A stretch of DNA of 64,000 nucleotides from Actinotalea alkalitolerans (lineage in GTDB: Bacteria; Actinomycetota; Actinomycetes; Actinomycetales; Cellulomonadaceae), in NCBI RefSeq assembly GCF_023369855.1, contig NZ_JAMBPP010000001.1, positions 62,001-126,000 on the forward strand. Direction: 5' to 3'. Below, one piece after another: positions 24,937 through 32,796 of the stretch (its first letter is position 1; the number at the start of each line of letters is the position of its first letter). The notes under the pieces are model-generated. The model had not been told where the DNA came from. It saw only the letters and a program-made list of their open reading frames with translations, and did no database searches. The translations under genes were made by a program, and so were the position numbers.

Positions 24937-25830
24937 ATGACCACCGACACGACCACGACACCTGGCCTCGACCGTGTGGTCCGCGCCTGCCGCGCCATGA
25001 TCGAGGCCGGCGGTCCGGTGCCCGCGGCCGACCTGGCCACCCTGACGGGATGCGGCCAGCGTCAGCTCGCGCGCCTCTTCGCCACCCACGCGGGCACCAC
25101 CCCGCGGGCGTTCGGTCACGCGGTCCGTGCCGGTGAGGTGCGTCGCCTGCTCCGCGAGCACGAGCAGGTCACCGACGCGGTCTTCGCAGCGGGCTTCGGC
25201 TCGGTCCGCTCCTTCTACGAGACCGCGAGCCCCACCCTGGGCATGAACCCCCACCAGTACGCCACCGGTGCCGCGGGCCAGACCCTGCGGTGGACGACCG
25301 TGACCACCGACCTCGGCCCGGTGCTGGCCGTCGCAGGGGACCTCGGCCTCGCGGCGGTCCGCATCGGGCCCGACGTCGACCTCCTCCTCGAGCAGGTGCG
25401 GCGGGAGTTCCCGGCCGCGCACCTCGAGCGCGACGACACCGGGCTCGCCGAGCTCGCCGACGGCCTGCGCGCGTTGGCGCGCGGTGATCGGCCGCGCACC
25501 GACCTGCCCGTCGACCTGCACGGCACGGCGTTCCAGGCCCGGGTGTGGGACGCCCTGCGTCGCATCCCCGCCGGCCAGACGCGCTCGTACACCGAGGTCG
25601 CCGAGGCCATCGGGGCACCGGCGGCGGTGCGGGCGGTCGCGAGCGCCTGCGGTGCGAACCCGGTGGCCCTGGTGATCCCCTGCCACCGGGTGGTGCGCAG
25701 CGACGGGAGCCTTGGCGGCTACCGCTGGGGCCTGGAGGTCAAGCGGCGGCTGCTCGAGACCGAGCAGGCCGAGCACGCCACCGAAGACGCCGTCGAGCAG
25801 TCGATGCACCTCGCCGAGCAGCCCGCGTGA
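24937..25830 (+). CDS. AraC-HTH / O6-methylguanine-DNA methyltransferase fusion
   Basis: The 297-residue protein joins an AraC-like helix-turn-helix (residues 10-108; PVPAADLATLTGCGQRQLAR and VTDAVFAAGFGSVRSFYE) to a complete methyltransferase domain with acceptor C249 in IPCHRVVR. It lacks the N-terminal zinc methylphosphotriester domain of full Ada. It therefore repairs O6-methylguanine, but may not be switched on by phosphotriester methylation. The stop overlaps the next gene's GTG start, so the transporter may be co-translated. Confidence 0.9.
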   Translation: MTTDTTTTPGLDRVVRACRAMIEAGGPVPAADLATLTGCGQRQLARLFATHAGTTPRAFGHAVRAGEVRRLLREHEQVTDAVFAAGFGSVRSFYETASPTLGMNPHQYATGAAGQTLRWTTVTTDLGPVLAVAGDLGLAAVRIGPDVDLLLEQVRREFPAAHLERDDTGLAELADGLRALARGDRPRTDLPVDLHGTAFQARVWDALRRIPAGQTRSYTEVAEAIGAPAAVRAVASACGANPVALVIPCHRVVRSDGSLGGYRWGLEVKRRLLETEQAEHATEDAVEQSMHLAEQPA

Positions 25831-26801
25831 GCCGCCGTCCGCCCACCTGGGTGCTGGCCTACCTCGTGCTCGCCGTGGTGTGGGGCTGCTCGTTCGCCTT
25901 CGTCCAGGTGGGTCTGCGGTCGCTGACCCCGGTGCAGGTCGCCTTCGGTCGGTTGTTCCTCGGCGCCCTGGCCCTGCTCGTGCTCTCGGCGGTGCTGCGC
26001 TCCCCGCTCCCCCGACGGCGGCGCACCTGGGGTCACCTCCTGGTGGTCGGGGCGATCCTCAACGCGGTGCCGTTCACGCTGTTCGCGGTGGGTCAGCAGC
26101 ACGTGTCCTCGATCCTCGCGGGGATCATCAACGCCGCGACCCCGTTGACCACCCTCGCGGTGATCCTGGTGGCCTACCCCGAGGAGCAGCCCACGCGACG
26201 CCGGGTGATGGGGCTGCTGCTCGGCTTCCTGGGTGTGGCCGTCGTCCTCGGTGTCTGGGAGGGCTTCGCGGCGGGCCAGTGGACCGGTGTCCTGGCCTGC
26301 CTGGGGGCGGTGACCTGCTACGGCATCGGCCTGCCCTACTCGAGGCGTCACCTGACCGGGTCCGGTGAGGGGCCGGTGGCGCTCGCGACGGGTCAGGTCA
26401 GCCTGGGCTGCCTGCTCATGGTCCCCGTCCTGCTCGTCTCAGGGGTCACCCCGCATGCCCCGGTCACCGCCGTGGTGGTGTGGGCGATGGTCGCCCTCGG
26501 CGCGCTCGGATCGGGGTTCGCCTTCGTCCTGAACTACCACGTGATCAAGCACGCCGGCGCGAGCACCGCCAGCACCGTCACCTACCTCACACCGCTGGTC
26601 GCGACGGTCGTCGGCATCGCGGTGCTGGGTGAGGGCATCACCTGGCACGAGCCCGTGGGCGGGCTTGTGGTGCTGGCCGGTGTGGCCCTCGCCCAGGGCC
26701 GGGGTCGACGACGCGGCGTCGAACCCGAGGTCCCGGTCGCGGCGGACGGCGTACCGGTCACAGCTGCCATGTCTGAAGCCGACCGCACATCCCGTACCTG
26801 A
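25827..26801 (+). CDS. EamA/DMT-family transporter
   Basis: The 324-residue protein has ten predicted helices in two EamA halves (VVWGCSFAFVQVGLRSLTPVQVAFGR in the first; TYLTPLVATVVGIAVLGEGITWHE in the second). GTG 25827 overlaps the preceding stop. Members export amino acids, nucleosides or other metabolites; the substrate is unknown. Its last 44 bases overlap the convergent cupin gene. Confidence 0.88.
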   Translation: MSRRPPTWVLAYLVLAVVWGCSFAFVQVGLRSLTPVQVAFGRLFLGALALLVLSAVLRSPLPRRRRTWGHLLVVGAILNAVPFTLFAVGQQHVSSILAGIINAATPLTTLAVILVAYPEEQPTRRRVMGLLLGFLGVAVVLGVWEGFAAGQWTGVLACLGAVTCYGIGLPYSRRHLTGSGEGPVALATGQVSLGCLLMVPVLLVSGVTPHAPVTAVVVWAMVALGALGSGFAFVLNYHVIKHAGASTASTVTYLTPLVATVVGIAVLGEGITWHEPVGGLVVLAGVALAQGRGRRRGVEPEVPVAADGVPVTAAMSEADRTSRT

Positions 26802-27516
26802 GCGGGCCGGGCCGGGCCGACGTCGAGTCGACGCTCGCCCCGGCCAGGTGGGTCCCCTCACCGCGCGCGAGGCCCGCGAGCGCCCCGAGGGTCTCGGCGG
26901 TGGACCGCTCGACACCCTCGTGCACGATCCTCTGCCACTGGGGGACGCGGTCGGAGACGAGCCGGGCGGCAGCCGCGTGCAGGGCGGTCAGCCCCGCGCC
27001 ACCGTCGCGCTCCACCCGATCTCGCAGCTCGGCGTACCCCGCCAGGGCCAGGTCGCGCCGGGTCCGGGCGGCCGCGGCGACCCGCTCGTCGTCGGGGGCG
27101 TCGTCGTCCTGGACGGGCAGGGTCACCGCCTCGCGGTAGCGCTCAGGGTCGGCCAGGACCTCCGCCGGGAAGGTCAGCACGGCGTCCCCGGCCTCGGGCA
27201 GCCCCGCGTTGGACATGATCACCACGAGGTCCAGCCCGCCGTCGTTGACCAGGCGGTGCACCACCCCGGGACTGAACCACACCACGACCCCGGGCGACAG
27301 GGGCGTCTCGGTGAAGCCCTCGGCGCTCAGCGTCTGCACCGACCCGCTGCCGCCGAGCACCACGTACCCCTCGGCCGAGGCCGTGTGCAGGTGCGGGGTG
27401 CCGCTGCCGACCAGCCCGGCGCCGTCGGGCGAGGGCCAGTCGTAGACCCGCAGCCGGCTCACCGAGGTGCCGCCGGGGAACGGCGTGCGGCTCACCGGGT
27501 CACCCGGTGCACCCAC
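26758..27516 (-). CDS. cupin-domain protein, last gene of oxidoreductase operon
   Basis: The 252-residue product has one cupin core: HLHTASAEGYVVLGGSGSVQTL (likely metal-site His and Glu) and SPGVVVWFSPGVVHRLVNDGGLDLVVIMSN. A helical C-terminal domain follows. It may be a sugar epimerase, isomerase or binding protein. GTG 27516 follows the DUF6807 stop by five bases, placing it in the same operon. The 3' end overlaps the convergent transporter gene by 44 bases, so the exact C-terminus deserves care. Confidence 0.72.
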   Translation of the reverse strand: MGAPGDPVSRTPFPGGTSVSRLRVYDWPSPDGAGLVGSGTPHLHTASAEGYVVLGGSGSVQTLSAEGFTETPLSPGVVVWFSPGVVHRLVNDGGLDLVVIMSNAGLPEAGDAVLTFPAEVLADPERYREAVTLPVQDDDAPDDERVAAAARTRRDLALAGYAELRDRVERDGGAGLTALHAAAARLVSDRVPQWQRIVHEGVERSTAETLGALAGLARGEGTHLAGASVDSTSARPGPLRYGMCGRLQTWQL

Positions 27517-27521
27517 GCCGA

Positions 27522-28502
27522 TCAGCCCTCACGTCCCGCGGACCAGGCCGCGAGCGCCTGCCGACCCCACGCCGCGAGCTCCTCGCCCCGGGCGGGGTCC
27601 GCGGCGCCGTCGGCGATCACCACGGCGTAGCGGAAGGTCAGCGACTCCCCTGGGCCGAAGGGCACCTCCTCGCTGAAGAACGGTGCCGGGTTGACCCCTG
27701 CGAACCACTCGTTGCGCATGAACCACTGCGGGGGGTGCTGCGGGTTCGTGGTGTCGTCGACCATCACCAGGGTCGAGTGACGCGCCGTCTGGTCGTGCTG
27801 GCCGGTGAAGCCCATCCACTCGGCCCGGGTGCCCCGGACCTCCTCGCCGCCGGCCGTCCCGGGCGCCAGGATCGTGCCCCCGGTGAAGGACCGCGGGCCG
27901 CGCCAGAACAGCCCGCCGTACCCGGCGTTCTCGCGGCCCTTCGTGGTGGGCGAGCCGATGTCGAGCTGCTCGTCGCTGACGTTGGTGATCGTCGAGGAGA
28001 AGGTCAGCACCCACACGTCGTCGGCGGGCACCGTGACCGCGAAGGCGCGCGCCTCGTGCACCACCTCCGTGCCGGTCTCCTGGCCCTCGGCGGGCTGGGT
28101 GCGCCACACCAGGTCGTGGGCGACGTGCACGCGGTCGTCGGTCACGTCCATCGCGGTGAACCGCTCGTGGTCCATCGAGCCGTCGTTGTCGAGCTGGACG
28201 TAGCCCTGCCCGTGGACGTAGTTGGGCCCGCCCCAGAAGTTGTGCGGCCCCACGTTGGGCAGCGACCACGCGATGCCCTTGTGCCACACGTGGTCGTGCG
28301 GACGGAACAGGCTCACCAGGTCACCACCCACGGTGTGCAGGGGGTGGAAGTAGGGCCGCGGCGACTCGAGCTGCACGTCGTCGGGTGCGTAGACGTAGGT
28401 GAGCAGGTCCTGCCCCTGGTGGGCGACCTGCACCGACCAGCCGACGTCGTGCCGCACGGTCAGGGCGGTGCGCTCGCGCCGCGGCGCGGGGGTGGTGCTC
28501 AT
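27522..28502 (-). CDS. DUF6807 (PmoA-like) protein
   Basis: The 326-residue protein matches the DUF6807 family, once labelled methane oxygenase PmoA although it is no methane enzyme. Landmarks are RPYFHPLHTVGGDLVSLFRPHDHVWHKGI near the N-terminus, GRENAGYGGLFWRGPRSF, and GFTGQHD further on. Conserved histidines (PLH, HDHVWH) suggest a metal or sugar site on a beta-sandwich. Function is unknown. Members often sit with Gfo/Idh/MocA oxidoreductases, as here, where ATG 28502 overlaps the upstream stop (ATGA). Confidence 0.82.
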   Translation of the reverse strand: MSTTPAPRRERTALTVRHDVGWSVQVAHQGQDLLTYVYAPDDVQLESPRPYFHPLHTVGGDLVSLFRPHDHVWHKGIAWSLPNVGPHNFWGGPNYVHGQGYVQLDNDGSMDHERFTAMDVTDDRVHVAHDLVWRTQPAEGQETGTEVVHEARAFAVTVPADDVWVLTFSSTITNVSDEQLDIGSPTTKGRENAGYGGLFWRGPRSFTGGTILAPGTAGGEEVRGTRAEWMGFTGQHDQTARHSTLVMVDDTTNPQHPPQWFMRNEWFAGVNPAPFFSEEVPFGPGESLTFRYAVVIADGAADPARGEELAAWGRQALAAWSAGREG

Positions 28503-29713
28503 GCGTGGTCCTCCTCGGTGGGTGCGGCCCAGGGTGCCCCGGTGCCGTCCATGCGCGGGTAGAAGGGGTGCCCGGGGCCGATGTCGCCGCGGCGCACCAC
28601 CTGCCCGGTGAACGCCGAGGCGTAGATCGCCGCGACCAGCTCCAGGGTGTCGCGCGCCTCGGCCAGGGTGACCGGGAGCGGGGCGTCGTCGTCCATCGCG
28701 TCGAGCAGCGCACCGACCTGGCTCGAGTGGCTGCTGCGCGGGGCCGCAGGGTCGGTGATCCACAGCGCGGCGAGGTCCTCGTGGCCGGGGGCAGGGGTGA
28801 AGGTCCAGTCCTCGTCGCCGTAGCCGTACAGGTGCTCGACCTCGAGGGTCGCGCGCTCGGTGTCGATCCGCAGCGAGGAGGTCTGACGCGGTGAGACCAC
28901 CGAGTTGACCACGGTGGCGAGCGCTCCCCCGGCGAACCGCACCACGGCCATCGACACGTCCTCGGTGGCGGTGTCACGGGCCTGGCGCCCGGCCATCGCG
29001 GTGACCTCCGCCCACGGACCGAGCAGCGCGAGCAGCAGGTCGAACTGGTGGATGCCGTGGCCCATCGTCGGACCGCCACCCTCGATCTCCCAGCGCCCGC
29101 GCCACGGCACCGCGAAGTAGTCGGCGTCGCGGTACCAGAGCGTGTGGCAGGTCGCGACGAGCGGTCGGCCGATCCCCGTGGGCACCCCGGGCTCCTCGCC
29201 CAGCCCACGGGTTCCGGCCGCCTCGAGCAGCGCACGGGCGCGCAGGGCCCCCGAGCCGAAGCGGTGCTGGAAGACCACGGCGACGTCCACCCCGGTGCGC
29301 TGCGAGACGGCGAGCAGCTCGTCGACCTCGGCGAGGCTGAGCGCGGGAGGCTTCTCGAGCAGCACAGGGACGCCCGCCTCGAGGCACTGGACGGCCAGCG
29401 GGACGTGCGAGCCGGGCGGGGTGCAGATGTGCGCGAGGTCCGGGCGGGGGTCGACGGGGGTCGACGGTGCGTCGTCGGTCCCGGTGGTGCTCGCGGTCCA
29501 GGTCCCCTGCAGTGCCGCGGCGAGGTCGGTGCTCCACCCCGCCAGGCCGTGCTGCACCGCGAAGGCCTCGGCGCGCGCGGGGTCCAGGTCGACCCCGCAC
29601 ACGACGTCGGCCCGCCCGGCGTGCGCGGCCACGGCCGCTGCGTGGGCACCGGCGATGCCGCCCGTGCCGACCACGAGGGTGCGGCGGCGCGGGAGGGTGG
29701 GTGTCCGGCTCAC
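28499..29713 (-). CDS. Gfo/Idh/MocA oxidoreductase (paralog of 12498-13580)
   Basis: The 404-residue protein has LVVGTGGIAGAHAAAV as nucleotide fold, EKPPALSLAEVDELL, and WRGRWEIEGGGPTMGHGIHQFDLLLALL. It is about 40 residues longer than its paralog at 12498-13580, partly through an insert near EAAGTRGLGEEPGVPTG. GTG 29713 overlaps the upstream stop. It is an NAD(P)-dependent sugar or glycoside oxidoreductase of unknown substrate, in one transcript with a second family member and DUF6807. Confidence 0.85.
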   Translation of the reverse strand: MSRTPTLPRRRTLVVGTGGIAGAHAAAVAAHAGRADVVCGVDLDPARAEAFAVQHGLAGWSTDLAAALQGTWTASTTGTDDAPSTPVDPRPDLAHICTPPGSHVPLAVQCLEAGVPVLLEKPPALSLAEVDELLAVSQRTGVDVAVVFQHRFGSGALRARALLEAAGTRGLGEEPGVPTGIGRPLVATCHTLWYRDADYFAVPWRGRWEIEGGGPTMGHGIHQFDLLLALLGPWAEVTAMAGRQARDTATEDVSMAVVRFAGGALATVVNSVVSPRQTSSLRIDTERATLEVEHLYGYGDEDWTFTPAPGHEDLAALWITDPAAPRSSHSSQVGALLDAMDDDAPLPVTLAEARDTLELVAAIYASAFTGQVVRRGDIGPGHPFYPRMDGTGAPWAAPTEEDHA

Positions 29714-31059
29714 AGCTCGATCCCCAGGTCCAGGTCGGCGATGGCGACGGCCTGCCGGGTCGCCATCGATCGGTTCGCGGCGATCCCGACCGCGACCGCC
29801 CGCACCCCGTCGACGTAGCCCGCCGGGCGTCCCAGGGGGTCGGGGCCTGCGCCGCGGAAGACGTCCGCGAGCAGGATGGCGTCGCCACCACCGTGACCGC
29901 CGATGCCGTCGGGGATGGGGTGCTCGGTGGCCCGCTCCCAGTGCTTCTGCACCAGCAGCCGGTCCCCGATCGGGCGAAGGGTGTCGCCCGCGAAGGCCTC
30001 GGGGGTGGCGCTGGGGTCCAGGATCGCGCGGCCGTGCTCGTCGAGCTCGACCGAGCCCCGTTCGACGACCTCGAGCTCGGCTCGGCCCGCGGTGCCGTTG
30101 ACGGTGACCCGGTAGCCCTCCCAGGGGGAGTGCGCGTTGAGGGAGTAGGTCAGGGTCGCGCCGCCGCGGTAGTCCACGAGCACGGCCATGGTGTCCTCGA
30201 TGGTGATGCCGGGGCCGAAGACGTCCTGGTCGCGCAGGTAGCCGTCGTGGTGCTCGGTGTCCAGGTAGAGGGCCTTGAGCCGGGGGTCGGCGTTGAGGTC
30301 GAGGCACCACGGGTCCTCGGGGGCGTCGGTGCCGCGCGCGGGCCTGGGGCCCATGCCCCGCTCGGCAGCCGCCTCGGCGCCGTAGAACCGCAGCGCACCG
30401 CTCGCGTAGACCCGCTCGGGGGTGTCGCCGAGCCACCAGTTGACCAGGTCGAAGTGGTGCGAGGACTTGTGGATCAGCAGGCCGCCGGACCTGTCCTTGA
30501 GCCGGTGCCAGCGGCGGAAGTAGTCGGCCCCGTGCACGGTGTCCAGCGCCCACTCGAAGTGCACCGAGGTCACGGTGCCGATCTGGCCCGAGGCGATGAC
30601 CTCCTTGAGCGAGCTGTTGCGCGGGGCGTAGCGGTAGTTGAACGTCATGACGACGTCACGGCCGGTGGACGAGACCGCACCGGTGATGGTGCGGCACCCC
30701 TCGGCGTCGATGGTCAGCGGCTTCTCGACCACGGCGTCGGCCCCGGCGGCGAGCGTGCGCGAGACCATCTCGGCGTGGGTGTCGTCGGGGCTCGTGACCA
30801 CCACGACGTCGACCCGGTGGTCGCCGATCATCTGCTCGAGCCCGTCGGGGGCGTAGCGGGGCAGGGTCCGCTCCGCCCGCCCTGCTGCGGCGTCTGCGAG
30901 GGCCACCTGGGCGTCGTAGTGGTCGATGCGACCGGGGTTGGGCTCGCACCAGGCGACCAGCTCGGCGACGTCGGCGTGCTCGCCGAGGATCGCGTCGATG
31001 TACATCTGTGCCCGGTGGCCGGTGCCGGCCACCGCGTACCTGCGTCGTCGGTGAGTCAC
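29710..31059 (-). CDS. Gfo/Idh/MocA oxidoreductase, long type
   Basis: The 449-residue product has the Rossmann start YAVAGTGHRAQMYIDAI, the VEKPLTID motif near residue 116, MTFNYRYAPRNSSLKEVIASGQIG, and the catalytic-region GGLLIHKSSHHFDLVNWWLG. A long C-terminal domain covers ATLTYSLNAHSPWEGYRVTVNGTAG. It is first of four genes ending with the cupin. A class B operator at 31100-31115 lies 41 bases upstream. The substrate is unknown; an imported pectic oligosaccharide or rare sugar is likely from context. Confidence 0.85.
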   Translation of the reverse strand: MTHRRRRYAVAGTGHRAQMYIDAILGEHADVAELVAWCEPNPGRIDHYDAQVALADAAAGRAERTLPRYAPDGLEQMIGDHRVDVVVVTSPDDTHAEMVSRTLAAGADAVVEKPLTIDAEGCRTITGAVSSTGRDVVMTFNYRYAPRNSSLKEVIASGQIGTVTSVHFEWALDTVHGADYFRRWHRLKDRSGGLLIHKSSHHFDLVNWWLGDTPERVYASGALRFYGAEAAAERGMGPRPARGTDAPEDPWCLDLNADPRLKALYLDTEHHDGYLRDQDVFGPGITIEDTMAVLVDYRGGATLTYSLNAHSPWEGYRVTVNGTAGRAELEVVERGSVELDEHGRAILDPSATPEAFAGDTLRPIGDRLLVQKHWERATEHPIPDGIGGHGGGDAILLADVFRGAGPDPLGRPAGYVDGVRAVAVGIAANRSMATRQAVAIADLDLGIEL

Positions 31060-31099
31060 GCGCGTCCTTGGTCGTGAGGGGTGGGTGGGCTCGGCGGCT

Positions 31100-31115
31100 G
31101 GGAAAGCGCCTTCCC
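31100..31115. promoter_or_regulatory. class B LacI-type operator before DUF6807 operon
   Basis: GGGAAAGCGCCTTCCC is a 16-base near-palindrome with a GCGC centre. It lies 41 bases before the minus-strand operon. A possible -10 (TAGGGT on the minus strand, 31126-31131) is just upstream, so the layout again puts the operator after the promoter. Confidence 0.65.
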
Positions 31116-31145
31116 GCGGAGTCTCACCCTACAGGTGCCCACCGT

Positions 31146-31178
31146 TTGACATCGATGTAAACGAATCGATTGAATCGA
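31146..31178 (+). promoter_or_regulatory. promoter and ATCGAT repeats before GH51 gene
   Basis: TTGACA (31146-31151) and TTGAAT (31170-31175) form an 18-base-spaced promoter. It overlaps the perfect palindrome ACATCGATGT (31149-31158) and further ATCGAT or ATCGA copies at 31165-31170 and 31174-31178. These could bind a separate regulator for the arabinofuranosidase. This motif is unlike classes A and B. Confidence 0.5.
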
Positions 31179-31212
31179 GGTCCACCGACCGGTCGCACCG
31201 AACGAGGCCCCG

Positions 31213-32787
31213 ATGACGAACGCCCGCGCCACCGTCCTGCTGCATCCCGGGTACACGGTGGGCGAGGTCGACCGACGGCTCTTCGGCTCGTTCGTCGAGC
31301 ACCTCGGTCGGGCGGTGTACACCGGCATCTACGAACCGGGCCACCCCACCGCCGAGGAGCACGGCTTCCGGCGCGACGTGGCCGACCTGACCCGCGAGCT
31401 GGGCGTCACGATGGTCCGCTACCCGGGCGGCAACTTCGTCTCCAACTACGTCTGGGAGGACGGCGTCGGCCCGCGCGCGGAGCGCAAGCCGTTCATCGAC
31501 CTCGCCTGGCGCACCATCGAGCCCAACGAGGTCGGCACCGACGAGTTCCTGCAGTGGGCCGAGCGCGAGGGCATCGAGCCGATGATGGCGGTCAACCTCG
31601 GCACCCGCGGGGTCGCCGCTGCCGCAGCCCTGGTCGAGTACTGCAACGGCGAGGCCGGGTCACGCTGGGCCGACCTGCGCATCGCCAACGGCCGCACCGA
31701 GCCCTACGGTGTGCGGCTCTGGTGCCTGGGCAACGAGATGGACGGCCCCTGGCAGATCGGCCACAAGGACGCCCACGAGTACGGCAAGCTCGCCGCCGAG
31801 GCCGGCAAGGCCATGAAGCTCGTCGACCCGAGCATCGAGCTCGTGGCCTGCGGCTCGTCCTCGATGGAGATGGACACCTTCGGCGACTGGGAGCGGGTCG
31901 TGCTGTCCCACACCTGGGACGTCGTGGACCACCTCTCGATGCACGCCTACTACGAGGAGCACGACGGCGACCGCGCGAGCTTCCTGGCCTCGGGCACGTC
32001 GATGGACCGGTTCATCCGACGCGTGGTGGCGTCGGCCGACGCCGTGGCCGCCCAACGCCGCTCCGACAAGCAGATCACCCTCTCGTTCGACGAGTGGAAC
32101 GTCTGGTACCTCCAGTCGCGCTTCGTCGGCGAGAAGAACCTGCCCCTGCAGCGGGACGCCCCGCGCATCATCGAGGACGTCTACTCGGCCCTGGACGGCG
32201 TGGTCGTCGGCGACCTGCTGGTCACGCTGCTCAACCACGCCGACCGCGTCCCGGTGGCCTGCCTGGCCCAGCTGGTCAACGTCATCGCCCCGATCATGAC
32301 CGAGCCCGGCGGCCCGGCCTGGCGCCAGCCGACCTTCCACCCCTTCGCGGTCACCGCCCGGCACGCGCGTGGCCGGGCCATGGACCTGCGGGTCCAGGCA
32401 CCCACCGTGACCACCGCCCGGCACGGCGAGGTACCGCTCGTCACCGCCGCCGCGACCTGGGACGGGCCGCGCGAGGGTGCGGCTGGTCACCAGGACGCCG
32501 ATCAGGAGGCGAGCGGAGCGTTCGCCCTCTTCCTGGTCAACCGCTCGGCCGAGCCCGTCGAGGTCACCGTCGAGCACCCCGGCCTGGTCGTCGAGCTCGA
32601 GGGCGGCACCGAGCTCCTCGCCGACCACGAGCCCGCGGTCGAGGGACCCGAGCACGCCGCCAAGGTCGCGGTCGCGTGCCTGGGCGAGCCGGCCGAGCCG
32701 TCGGCCCGGACCGACGGATCGACCACCCTGGTGCTGGCCGCCGAGTCCTGGACCGCCTGGCACGGGACCGCGACCCGCACCCCCTGA
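31213..32787 (+). CDS. abfA: GH51 alpha-L-arabinofuranosidase
   Basis: The 524-residue enzyme has the GH51 retaining pair: acid/base E175 in WCLGNEMDGPWQ and nucleophile E294 in LSFDEWNVWY. RYPGGNFVSNYVWEDGVGP marks the substrate pocket. It removes terminal arabinofuranosyl units from arabinan, arabinogalactan or arabinoxylan oligosaccharides. No signal peptide is present, so it acts in the cytoplasm. The GH51 C-terminal beta-domain runs from about residue 380. It is divergent from the DUF6807 operon and probably handles RG-I side-chain fragments. Confidence 0.93.
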   Translation: MTNARATVLLHPGYTVGEVDRRLFGSFVEHLGRAVYTGIYEPGHPTAEEHGFRRDVADLTRELGVTMVRYPGGNFVSNYVWEDGVGPRAERKPFIDLAWRTIEPNEVGTDEFLQWAEREGIEPMMAVNLGTRGVAAAAALVEYCNGEAGSRWADLRIANGRTEPYGVRLWCLGNEMDGPWQIGHKDAHEYGKLAAEAGKAMKLVDPSIELVACGSSSMEMDTFGDWERVVLSHTWDVVDHLSMHAYYEEHDGDRASFLASGTSMDRFIRRVVASADAVAAQRRSDKQITLSFDEWNVWYLQSRFVGEKNLPLQRDAPRIIEDVYSALDGVVVGDLLVTLLNHADRVPVACLAQLVNVIAPIMTEPGGPAWRQPTFHPFAVTARHARGRAMDLRVQAPTVTTARHGEVPLVTAAATWDGPREGAAGHQDADQEASGAFALFLVNRSAEPVEVTVEHPGLVVELEGGTELLADHEPAVEGPEHAAKVAVACLGEPAEPSARTDGSTTLVLAAESWTAWHGTATRTP

Positions 32788-32796
32788 CCCGCCCGG

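Noticed and set aside
27522-28502. Methane oxygenase function from the PmoA name
   Set aside because: The label is historical. The protein is soluble, lacks the membrane helices of particulate methane monooxygenase, and sits among sugar genes.
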